DNA of 64,000 nucleotides from Stercoripulliclostridium_A sp045577735. Lineage in GTDB: Bacteria; Bacillota; Clostridia; Christensenellales; DTU072. Shown here one piece after another: positions 35,094 to 42,718 of this stretch (positions are counted from its first letter, which is position 1; each line of letters opens with the position of its first letter). The notes under the pieces are model-generated. The model did not search any database. It was not told the origin of the DNA and saw only the letters and a list, made by a program, of their open reading frames with translations. A program made the position numbers and the translations under genes. The stretch is taken from NCBI GenBank assembly GCA_045577735.1, contig JAZNIY010000005.1, positions 58,704-122,703 on the forward strand. Reading direction: 5' to 3'.

Positions 35094-35200
35094 GTTTACT
35101 GTACCTCCTGATTTGTTTTTTTCCTCCTTGTGCTTCGTAAAACATCGCCACCCACGAGAGGCAACAACGACATTCTCCACACAAGTGCGTATTATGGCTT
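35094..35200 (-). promoter_or_regulatory. Structured 5' leader of rpsB-tsf (possible S2 leader)
   Basis: Between the predicted start of transcription and the rpsB ATG, CTTGTG (35180-35185) can pair with CACAAG (35127-35132). Inside that, CGTTGTTGCC (35160-35169) can pair along 10 positions (half of them G-U) with GGTGGCGATG (35143-35152) around a 7-nt loop. An extra AAGGAGG overlaps the end of the outer stem. The layout resembles ribosomal-protein leader RNAs, but the family is not identified. Confidence 0.45.
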
Positions 35201-35204
35201 ATGT

Positions 35205-35233
35205 ATAATACCACATAAAATATGGTAATGCAA
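35205..35233 (-). promoter_or_regulatory. Promoter of rpsB-tsf
   Basis: TTGCAT (35228-35233), 17-nt spacer, TATTAT (35205-35210) on the minus strand. Confidence 0.65.
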
Positions 35234-35311
35234 ACGATTTTAACCAAGTTTATATAATATATTATATATTTTCTTTGGTTTACCCGGTTTTAGAGCATTG
35301 TAATTAACAAA

Positions 35312-35346
35312 ACAAAAAAAGCCACGCTTGAATCGTGGCTCTTTCT
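35312..35346 (-). terminator. Terminator of the MBG-domain gene
   Basis: AGCCACG (35320-35326) and CGTGGCT (35334-35340) with a 7-nt loop, followed on the minus strand by TTTTTTTG. Between this and the rpsB promoter (35234-35311) I see only AT-rich sequence. Confidence 0.82.
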
Positions 35347-35357
35347 ATTAATTTTAA

Positions 35358-36749
35358 CTAATTTGTCCATTTGTATTTGCCCCTTTCAAGCACCTCTCTA
35401 CGCTTCTTAGACTCTTCTATTTGACGTTTGTCGTTGCGATACTGCATCTTAGCTCCAATGAACAAGACTACTACGAATATCACTATGCAAGCAATGATAA
35501 TGTACAGCACGCTCATTGCGTAGGTATCCTTGAATATCATAATGGTTCCAAGCGAAGGTGCTTTGAATGAAAGTGTGCCATTTAGATATTCATATTTGGT
35601 AATTTGGGTAACTACACCATTGGGGTCAATAACAACTATTACGTATTTATCGTTTGAATTTAGGGTAACGTTATGGAATACAACGTCTATTTTTTCCGAA
35701 ACTTGTACGCCTTGAGCGTAGGAAATTTGGTATATTAATTGTATGTCAGAGGTAAAGTTAAGCATACGATAATCACGAGCTGTCTTAATAAGCTCTTTAC
35801 CCTCTTCGCTCTTGCCCTCTATTAGCGCTCCCGTGTAGCTTGTCAAAGGTGCAAATACGCCACTTACGTCAAACGTCGTTGCACTGCCCTCAATTTCACC
35901 GGTTGCCTTAGTATCGTTTATGGTAAGATGTCCTGCCGTGTATTTAAACTCGTAATTTCTCGCTTGTCCACCACTTGCATTAATGTTGTGAACACCAACT
36001 GAATCCGCGTTTGTTCTAACTACCGGCATTTTTTCTATTACGCTTTCATCTTCCTTGCCAACAAAACCGATTATTTCATAACTAAATTCGGGTGTGCCAC
36101 CGTGTGTGATTTGCGTATCATTAACAGTAACGTATAAATTGCGCTTGGTTATGGTAAGATCGGCGTCCCCTTCTATTTCTCCAACAACGTAATTGGGATT
36201 AGAAGTTTCAAAAAACATGGTGTAGCTATCGGCGTTAATAGGTAGTTCACCGGGCTCTAAAACGTCAATTTTACCCCTATAAGTGGTTATAATCTCACAT
36301 TCGTCATCGTCACAAATGCCAAGAGGTGATACGTTTCGTGCATATCCCATACCACTATACAAGAACTCGTTGCTTCCACCTAAAACTATCTTTAAAGGCT
36401 TGGGGTCTACTTTAAAAGCAAGCTCTCTTTCAACGATCGGGTCGCTATCGTTTATGCTTACTTTAACGGAGTAGGTACCAACATCTTTAATTTCATCTAT
36501 TGCTTCGCCGTCTTTAAAATAGGTAGCAGTAAAGTCACCATATGCTTCGCCATTGTAGGTAACCGTAACGATTGGCACAATAGCTTTGCCGTTATAAACC
36601 ACGCTAGATGAGGATAAGTTAATCAAATAACCATCATCTTCTGCTCTCGCAATAACGTCAGTTGCTCCTATAAACACGGCAAAAAGTGCGGTAAACATTA
36701 CCACAGCAATAATAAATACTAAATTTTTTATCCTACCAATTGCGCTCAT
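35358..36749 (-). CDS. Exported membrane-anchored protein with MBG/YDG-type Ig-like domains
   Basis: 463 aa. N-terminal signal/anchor (about 11-35), then beta-rich repeats typical of MBG/YDG modules (SVVYNGKAIVPIVTVTYNG; LYVTVNDTQITHGG). A C-terminal membrane helix (about 416-437) and a basic cytoplasmic tail follow. It is therefore probably exposed outside the cell and held by its C-terminus. The role is unknown; such modules usually serve as spacers or adhesive stalks. The start codon lies 8 nt after a -10 hexamer and lacks an SD. Confidence 0.75.
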   Translation of the reverse strand: MSAIGRIKNLVFIIAVVMFTALFAVFIGATDVIARAEDDGYLINLSSSSVVYNGKAIVPIVTVTYNGEAYGDFTATYFKDGEAIDEIKDVGTYSVKVSINDSDPIVERELAFKVDPKPLKIVLGGSNEFLYSGMGYARNVSPLGICDDDECEIITTYRGKIDVLEPGELPINADSYTMFFETSNPNYVVGEIEGDADLTITKRNLYVTVNDTQITHGGTPEFSYEIIGFVGKEDESVIEKMPVVRTNADSVGVHNINASGGQARNYEFKYTAGHLTINDTKATGEIEGSATTFDVSGVFAPLTSYTGALIEGKSEEGKELIKTARDYRMLNFTSDIQLIYQISYAQGVQVSEKIDVVFHNVTLNSNDKYVIVVIDPNGVVTQITKYEYLNGTLSFKAPSLGTIMIFKDTYAMSVLYIIIACIVIFVVVLFIGAKMQYRNDKRQIEESKKRREVLERGKYKWTN

Positions 36750-36757
36750 ATATATTT

Positions 36758-36786
36758 AGAATAACACAATATTAACTCTTTTTCAA
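36758..36786 (-). promoter_or_regulatory. Promoter of the MBG-domain gene (leaderless)
   Basis: TTGAAA (36781-36786), 17-nt spacer, TATTCT (36758-36763), with TG upstream of the -10. The ATG begins 8 nt after the -10. Confidence 0.55.
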
Positions 36787-36802
36787 GGGGTATTCTCTAT
36801 TT

Positions 36803-37591
36803 TTAGGCCACTCTTACGCTTTTAATTGCCAATATGGGGTATGGGAAGGTTTGGAAAGAGTAGTCAAGAAAACCATAGCTGGATTCACCAAGTATATTAA
36901 GGTTATCAATGGATTCTTTTTCATTAACAATGGTGCCAAATGCAGCATATTCGCCGTCCCAGGAAGGATAGGAACCAATGCAAAGGAAAAATTGACTGGT
37001 TGCACTATTGGGAACGCTTGTGCGGGCCATAGATATGGTGCCAAAAACGTGTTTTATATCGTTTTGTGCCCAGCCGTTAGATGCAAATTCACCATAAATA
37101 GAAGGAATATCGGGGGCTTCTAATATAGTATTACCCTCAATCTTGTAACCGCCACCTTGTAGACAGCCTTCGGGTACGATGCGATGGAAAATTAGTCCAT
37201 CATAATAACCACTATTTGCAAGGTCGGTAAAATTCTTAACGCTTACGGGAGCCTTGTCGGGATGAAGTTGAATTTTAATAGTTCTATCAACTCCGTTTTG
37301 GTCGGTAATAATAAAGGTTGCTATATTACTCATAGTTGTTTCTCCGTTATTGTCGGTATTATTGTTATTGCCTCCACTTCCGGGAGTGCTGGTAGAATTA
37401 TTACCATTTTCAGGTTTATTGGTGGTATCGTTGGAGCCGTCTACAACTGGCGTTTTGTCAGTAGGAACGAAGCCGGTGCCATCGCCGTTGTTTTCCTCGC
37501 TTTCTTCACAGCCAAGCAAGAAAAACGCACCAACAAATAGCATTGCTATAACTAGTACGAGGGAAATGCCCCTCTTTATATTATTATACAT
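36803..37591 (-). CDS. Lipoprotein peptidyl-prolyl isomerase (cyclophilin type)
   Basis: About 262 aa. Signal peptide with lipobox LLGC near residue 29, then an Asn/Gly/Thr/Ser-rich linker (about 35-85). A cyclophilin domain follows with LHPDKAPVSVKNF, the catalytic FHRI (usually FHRV) and SQFFLCIG. It probably assists folding of exported proteins outside the membrane. The ATG at 37591 gives a normal signal peptide; no SD is present and the -10-like TATATT upstream has no -35. Confidence 0.88.
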   Translation of the reverse strand: MYNNIKRGISLVLVIAMLFVGAFFLLGCEESEENNGDGTGFVPTDKTPVVDGSNDTTNKPENGNNSTSTPGSGGNNNNTDNNGETTMSNIATFIITDQNGVDRTIKIQLHPDKAPVSVKNFTDLANSGYYDGLIFHRIVPEGCLQGGGYKIEGNTILEAPDIPSIYGEFASNGWAQNDIKHVFGTISMARTSVPNSATSQFFLCIGSYPSWDGEYAAFGTIVNEKESIDNLNILGESSYGFLDYSFQTFPYPILAIKSVRVA

Positions 37592-37605
37592 TATATAATA
37601 TAGGA

Positions 37606-37950
37606 CTAGTCTTCTACGGGCGTGCCGTCGCAATGAACGCCAAATTGCTTAACGTACATTTCATCAAAAGCTTCAAAAGCTCTGTCGATCTCGTCATCAT
37701 CGTCAACGGGAAGGAACTTTTCTTCACCTTCTTCATCGAATTCTACGCGATTAACTAAAAGGTCGCCCTCTTCAAAGCCAGCCACTTCTTCAACGGGTTC
37801 AAGATATGCGTAGGTGTTGCCGTCAACTTCTAGCATAGCAAGAAGGGAAAATTCCACTTCTTCGCCGGTTTCTTCGTTAAGAAGGACGATAACCTCTTCC
37901 TCTTCTTCTATTTCTTCTATTTCATTTCTCTTGTCTTTTTTGTCAGCCAT
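37606..37950 (-). CDS. DUF1292 family acidic protein (YrzB-like)
   Basis: 114 aa, strongly acidic. The family core is VIVLLNEETGEEVEFSLLA followed by EVDGNTYAYLEPVEE. In Bacillota DUF1292 genes often sit next to ruvX (yrrK-yrzB order in B. subtilis), as here. No biochemical role is known. The C-terminus adds an acidic region and a HCDGTPVED tail. Good SD (AAGGAG). Confidence 0.88.
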   Translation of the reverse strand: MADKKDKRNEIEEIEEEEEVIVLLNEETGEEVEFSLLAMLEVDGNTYAYLEPVEEVAGFEEGDLLVNRVEFDEEGEEKFLPVDDDDEIDRAFEAFDEMYVKQFGVHCDGTPVED

Positions 37951-37964
37951 TTATATTTCTCCTT

Positions 37965-38381
37965 TTAATAATTAATTTTATCTAAATATGATTGTAGTAT
38001 TATGGTTGCAGCTACTTTATCTATTACTTTTTTACGTTTTTCACGCCTTACTCCACCTTGAATTAGCATTCTTTCGGCTTGTACGGTAGTTAGTCTTTCA
38101 TCTTGGAATACTATTTTTCTATCCCCAACGTAAGGCTTTAATTCTTCAGCGAATTGACGAGTAATTACCACTCTATCGCCCTCGGTACCATCCATATTTA
38201 CCGGTAAACCTATAACAATAGTATCGACTTGGTTGTTTTTGCAAAACTCTGCTATATATTCATAATCTTTTTCTCCACCCTTGCGAGTATAGGTTTCATA
38301 GCCTGAGGCTATTATCCCCATAATATCGCTTGTAGCAAAGCCTATTCTTACGTCACCTACGTCAAGTGCTAGTTTTCTCAT
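37965..38381 (-). CDS. ruvX: Holliday junction resolvase-like protein RuvX/YqgF
   Basis: 138 aa RNase H-like fold beginning RKLALDVGDVRIGFATSD, with VIGLPVNMDG and the DERLTT motif. YqgF family members act in pre-16S rRNA 5' end processing and have been linked to Holliday junction cleavage. It overlaps the ABC permease gene by 1 bp. Confidence 0.93.
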   Translation of the reverse strand: MRKLALDVGDVRIGFATSDIMGIIASGYETYTRKGGEKDYEYIAEFCKNNQVDTIVIGLPVNMDGTEGDRVVITRQFAEELKPYVGDRKIVFQDERLTTVQAERMLIQGGVRREKRKKVIDKVAATIILQSYLDKINY

Positions 38382-40084
38382 TATCCACCTATTTTTCTAT
38401 ATAATTCTTCAGCGTTAAACAACTTTTTCAAATAAACGACGAGTATTATCGATGGAGTTGTTAAGCATATCAAGTAATAAATTCCTATCGTTAAATATTC
38501 GCTTATTGCTAACGCCTCGCCAAACACGGCAAGCATTATACCTATTATAAGGTATAAAAACGAAAGTAACAAGTATAACATCATAGGTTTTACCGTTTTA
38601 AAGTTGTTTCTTGTTATTTCATTGATATTCGTCCAAGTTAAATTTGGCTTTTTTAGATCGTTATATAGCCCTATTGCATTAAATGATACTCCCGTAACGA
38701 AAGCTTGAATGGGTAAACCTATTATCGCAACAGCATTTTTCGTTCCACTTGCAAAGGGATAACATATAGCAAGAACTGCGCTTGCAATTAGCGTCACCAT
38801 ACTCGCAAATGCATATTTTTCCTTTATAATATCCTTTGCCGACACGGGCAACGATTTTAACATATAAAGGTTTTTACCCTCTAATGAAAAACCTAGGTAA
38901 GCAAACGGGTTACCGGCGCAAGAAAGGAGTGAAACAAGATAGGTTCCCATCGCGACTATGAACGTATCGGTATTCATTGTTTCCCCCATTTCCGGATCGG
39001 CTCTAAAAGCCCCTTGCATAAAGAACAAAACCACGCTCGGCAATACAATTAACATTATTAGGTTTATAAAAAGTTGTGGCGTATGCAAAAGCATCTTTAA
39101 ATCCTTTAGCATATAACTCTTCATAAACGAGTATGTTTTGTTTTCACCGTCCTTTACCTTAACGACACGTTTTCCCTCTCCCTCTTCATTACTTAACAAT
39201 GCTTTTTTGTAGAAAAACAAGGATATAAGCAAAGAAATGGCAAGAAGTGCTAAAACTCCACCAAAGTAAATTAGCAAATTTAAAGCTACTTTAGAACCTA
39301 GTATAGCCTCAACCAAAGGATAATTAAAAATCGTTGCCTTCTTTAAACCTACGAATAGTCCGATTATTTCGTTATCAAATAGCCCTTCTTCACCTATTGA
39401 AGACGTGCTCATAACTAGGGTGAAATAAAGAACGAAGAAAGCAACGTAAAAGATTGCCATAGCAATAGAACTGCCAATTGCCTTTCGTTTTAACCTAGAA
39501 ACAACGAACATTACCGGTTGTGATATTAAAGTTGCAAGTAATAGTGGCAATGCGGGAATGAACAATAAATTTATTATTGCTACTAGGAAAAAGCTCCAAT
39601 CAATATTATAACCATAGGAAAGGAGTACAACACCCGAAGTTATGGTTAAAGGAAGATATACAAGACAAGAAAACAACAATTCACCAAGGTATGTTAGCGT
39701 GAATTTTGCCACAAATACCACACCATTTTCAAACGGCAAGGAATTTAACAACTTGTTATCTTTTGCAAAATACAGATTGGTAATTAAAGAAGCAATACCA
39801 AAAAACAATACCGTAATTTGAGCAAGAGCAATAAATGCATATTGTAGCTCGGTTACAGTACCGGAATTAATGGATGCCACGGTTAACTCAATACCCATAG
39901 TAACTAGGTAGCCTAAGATACACGCTCCACCAAAAATGATGAGCAATATAACACCGATTTTACCCAGTCTTTTAATCCCTTTTACACTTTTATCCTTTTC
40001 GTGTTTAATAGAAATGGAAAAAGTATTTTTAAGAAGGGTTATTAAAAGTGAAAGATATTGTTTGACCGAGACAGGCAAGGGCAT
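38381..40084 (-). CDS. ABC-2 type exporter permease
   Basis: 567 aa with about 12 membrane segments and no ATPase motifs. A cytoplasmic loop at about 300-330 contains many charged residues (NEEGEGKRVVKVKDGENK). It pairs with the ATPase gene, which it overlaps by 1 bp; SD is GGGGA. The substrate is unknown. Confidence 0.82.
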   Translation of the reverse strand: MPLPVSVKQYLSLLITLLKNTFSISIKHEKDKSVKGIKRLGKIGVILLIIFGGACILGYLVTMGIELTVASINSGTVTELQYAFIALAQITVLFFGIASLITNLYFAKDNKLLNSLPFENGVVFVAKFTLTYLGELLFSCLVYLPLTITSGVVLLSYGYNIDWSFFLVAIINLLFIPALPLLLATLISQPVMFVVSRLKRKAIGSSIAMAIFYVAFFVLYFTLVMSTSSIGEEGLFDNEIIGLFVGLKKATIFNYPLVEAILGSKVALNLLIYFGGVLALLAISLLISLFFYKKALLSNEEGEGKRVVKVKDGENKTYSFMKSYMLKDLKMLLHTPQLFINLIMLIVLPSVVLFFMQGAFRADPEMGETMNTDTFIVAMGTYLVSLLSCAGNPFAYLGFSLEGKNLYMLKSLPVSAKDIIKEKYAFASMVTLIASAVLAICYPFASGTKNAVAIIGLPIQAFVTGVSFNAIGLYNDLKKPNLTWTNINEITRNNFKTVKPMMLYLLLSFLYLIIGIMLAVFGEALAISEYLTIGIYYLICLTTPSIILVVYLKKLFNAEELYRKIGG

Positions 40085-40809
40085 TAATTTTCCCCCTTTT
40101 CAGTCAGTTTGAGGAATAATTCTTCCAAATTACCCTTTTGTTCTTTTAATTCTTGAATATCGCAAACAGCAATAAGTTTTGCGTCGTCGATAATTGCGAC
40201 CTTCGTGCAAATCTTTTCTACTACCTCAAGTACGTGTGATGAGAAAAATACGGTTTTTCCCTCACTTGCAAGCTTGCTCATCAATTTCTTAAGATTAAAA
40301 GCGCCCTCGGGATCAAGACCGGTCATTGGCTCATCGAGAATGAATACCTCGGGATCGTGAGAAAGCGTTGCAATAAGGCTAATCTTTTGCTTCATACCGT
40401 GAGAATACGAGGAAATCGCCTCGTCCAGATGCGAGGTCATTTCAAAGATTGAAGCATATTCGTTAATTTTTTCTTCCCTCACCTCTTTGGGCACTTGGAA
40501 AATGTCCAAAATAAAGTTTACGTACTGCCTACCACTCAGTCCCTCGTACAAAAAGTGCTCGTCGGCAACGTATCCTATTTTCTTTTTGGCCTCAACGGAA
40601 TTGCTCTTAATGTTAGCGCCATTAATTAGAATTTCACCTTCTTCAAAATCAAGAATACCGGTAATGCACTTTATGGTAGTGCTTTTGCCGGCTCCGTTAG
40701 GACCCAAAAAACCAAATATTTCACCGTTTTCCACGGTAAAAGAGAGGTTATCTACCGCCCTTTTACCGCTACTACGGTAGGTTTTGGAAAGATTTTTAAT
40801 TTCTATCAT
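40084..40809 (-). CDS. ABC transporter ATP-binding protein
   Basis: 241 aa. Walker A GPNGAGKST, signature YSHGMKQK and Walker B VFILDEPMTGLDPEG. It is the energy subunit for the permease next to it. Similar pairs handle drugs, lipids or antimicrobial peptides, so the substrate cannot be read. It lies 8 bp downstream of rubrerythrin without an SD. Confidence 0.92.
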   Translation of the reverse strand: MIEIKNLSKTYRSSGKRAVDNLSFTVENGEIFGFLGPNGAGKSTTIKCITGILDFEEGEILINGANIKSNSVEAKKKIGYVADEHFLYEGLSGRQYVNFILDIFQVPKEVREEKINEYASIFEMTSHLDEAISSYSHGMKQKISLIATLSHDPEVFILDEPMTGLDPEGAFNLKKLMSKLASEGKTVFFSSHVLEVVEKICTKVAIIDDAKLIAVCDIQELKEQKGNLEELFLKLTEKGEN

Positions 40810-40817
40810 ACAAAATC

Positions 40818-41354
40818 TTAATAATTCTTCTTTTCGAGTTCAAAGTATGCTCTGGGGTGTGCGCAAACGGGGCAAAGTTCGGGAGCTTCAGCGCCGTTGT
40901 GAATGTGTCCACAGTTACGGCAACGCCACTCGGTTGCTACTGCCTTTTTGAATACGGTACCATTTTCGATGTTTGCAACTAGTGCGCGATAACGTTCTTC
41001 GTGAGTCTTTTCTACTGCTGCAACAGCTCTAAATCTTGCTGCAAGTTCAACAAAGCCTTCTGCTTCTGCTACTTCTGCAAATTCACGATACATTTCGGTC
41101 CATTCTTCATTTTCACCTGCAGCTGCAGCAAGGAGATTGTCAAGAGTACCACCGATTCCACCTAGTTCTTTGAACCAAAGCTTTGCGTGCTCTTTTTCGT
41201 TAAGTGCAGTTTCTTGGAATATAGCGGCAATTTGCTCGTATCCTTCTTTCTTTGCTTTGGAGGCAAAATAATCGTACTTGTTGCGTGCTTGAGATTCGCC
41301 AGCAAATGCATACCATAGATTTTGTTCAGTCTTAGTTCCTTTTAAATCTGCCAT
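40818..41354 (-). CDS. rbr: Rubrerythrin
   Basis: 178 aa. Ferritin-like diiron domain with E-x-x-R pairs (GESQARNKY and NEKEH in helices 1-2; EKTHEERYRAL in helix 4), then a rubredoxin-like domain with WRCRNCGH and CPVCAHP. It reduces hydrogen peroxide in anaerobes. Good SD AGGAG. Confidence 0.95.
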   Translation of the reverse strand: MADLKGTKTEQNLWYAFAGESQARNKYDYFASKAKKEGYEQIAAIFQETALNEKEHAKLWFKELGGIGGTLDNLLAAAAGENEEWTEMYREFAEVAEAEGFVELAARFRAVAAVEKTHEERYRALVANIENGTVFKKAVATEWRCRNCGHIHNGAEAPELCPVCAHPRAYFELEKKNY

Positions 41355-41371
41355 AATAGTTCTCCTAAAAG

Positions 41372-42661
41372 TTATTTTTTATTTTTATTTGCGTCCTTTG
41401 GGACGATAATATCCTTTTCTTTGCCATTCTTACTGGGCACGTAAAATCTTACGTCACCCAAGCTTTCGGGCAAATATCTTTGCTCTACCCAACCACCGTA
41501 TGCGTGGGGATATTTGTATCCAGATACCTTTTCCACCTTATAATTTGCATCACGCAAATAGTAAGGAATGGTTTGATCCTCTGCTTGTTTACTAGCATCG
41601 TCCGCAGAATACAAAGCATTGACAACGGAATTTGACTTGGGAGCCAAACAAACGTATATTATTGCTTCCGTTAGTGGTATTCTGCCCTCTGGTAACCCGA
41701 GTTTTTCCATTGCAGTTAGTGCGTTAACGGCTATAGTTAAAGCATAGGGATCGGCAATGCCTACGTCCTCTGCACTATGTACTACTAACCTACGACAAAC
41801 GAGTAATGGATCACACCCAGCGTTAAGCAACCTCATTGCATAATAAACCGCGGCATCGGGGTCTGAGCCACGCAAAGATTTACAAAAAGCTGATAAAATG
41901 TCATAATACAAGCTTTCATCAACGGAAAGTGCCCTTCTTTGCGCTACTTCTTCTGCAACGGCAAGGTCAACCACGATTTCACCCTTCTCGTTTGGCGCAG
42001 TAGTAATAACAGCAAGTTCCAAAGCGTTAAGAGCGTTACGCATATCGCCGTTACTCATCCAAGAAATATGGTTGAGTGCTTCGGGGGTAAGAACTGCTTT
42101 ATAGTTCCCCAGCCCCTTTTCAACGTTGTTTAATGCGCGAAGCATACCCTCTTTGACGTCCTCTTGAGTTAAAGGTTTAAACTCGAAAATACGACATCTG
42201 CTTACTATAGCCTTCGTCATTGTGACGTAAGGATTTTCCGTAGTAGAGCCAATAAAAATGATCTCACCCTTTTCAATCGCGCTCAAAACACAGTCACTCT
42301 GTGCCTTTGACCAACGATGACACTCGTCAAGGAGTAAGTAGGTACGCTTACCATAAAGCGCTAGACGATTTTTTGCATCGTCAATAACCTTTTTGGCATC
42401 GGCTACGCCACTTGAAACGGCATTAAGGTATGCGTAAGCTGCGCCGGTAGACTCGGCGATAATGTTAGCAAGCGTGGTTTTACCCGTGCCGGGAGGCCCG
42501 TAGAATATACAGCTTCCCAGCCTATCTGCTTGTATTGCTCGCGTTAATAGTGAACCCTTGGAAATAAGATGTTTTTGACCAATGAAATCTTCTAGTCGAG
42601 AACATCTCATTCTTTCACTAAGAGGTGCGAGTGATTTTCTTGTTGCTTCAAATAAATCCAT
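41372..42661 (-). CDS. rarA: Replication-associated recombination ATPase RarA/MgsA
   Basis: About 429 aa. AAA+ ATPase with Walker A GPPGTGKTT, Walker B LLLDECHRW and sensor TTENP, then the RarA-specific C-terminal tetramerisation region. It acts at stalled replication forks. Two ATG codons are available (42667 and 42661). The second starts 8 nt after the -10 hexamer and is the better site for a leaderless mRNA; no SD is present. Confidence 0.93.
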   Translation of the reverse strand: MDLFEATRKSLAPLSERMRCSRLEDFIGQKHLISKGSLLTRAIQADRLGSCIFYGPPGTGKTTLANIIAESTGAAYAYLNAVSSGVADAKKVIDDAKNRLALYGKRTYLLLDECHRWSKAQSDCVLSAIEKGEIIFIGSTTENPYVTMTKAIVSRCRIFEFKPLTQEDVKEGMLRALNNVEKGLGNYKAVLTPEALNHISWMSNGDMRNALNALELAVITTAPNEKGEIVVDLAVAEEVAQRRALSVDESLYYDILSAFCKSLRGSDPDAAVYYAMRLLNAGCDPLLVCRRLVVHSAEDVGIADPYALTIAVNALTAMEKLGLPEGRIPLTEAIIYVCLAPKSNSVVNALYSADDASKQAEDQTIPYYLRDANYKVEKVSGYKYPHAYGGWVEQRYLPESLGDVRFYVPSKNGKEKDIIVPKDANKNKK

Positions 42662-42669
42662 ACACATTT

Positions 42670-42698
42670 ATATTATCACGCGCGCGTTAAAAAGTCAA
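42670..42698 (-). promoter_or_regulatory. Promoter of rarA (CG-alternating spacer, leaderless)
   Basis: TTGACT (42693-42698), 17-nt spacer, TAATAT (42670-42675) with an extended -10 TG. The spacer contains ACGCGCGCGTG. The second ATG of rarA begins 8 nt after the -10. Confidence 0.7.
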
Positions 42699-42718
42699 CG
42701 AGGGCTTTTACAAAATGA

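Noticed and set aside
37592..37602. Leaderless promoter for the cyclophilin lipoprotein gene
   Set aside because: TATATT lies 5 nt before the ATG, but there is no -35 or extended -10, and the region is simply AT-rich.
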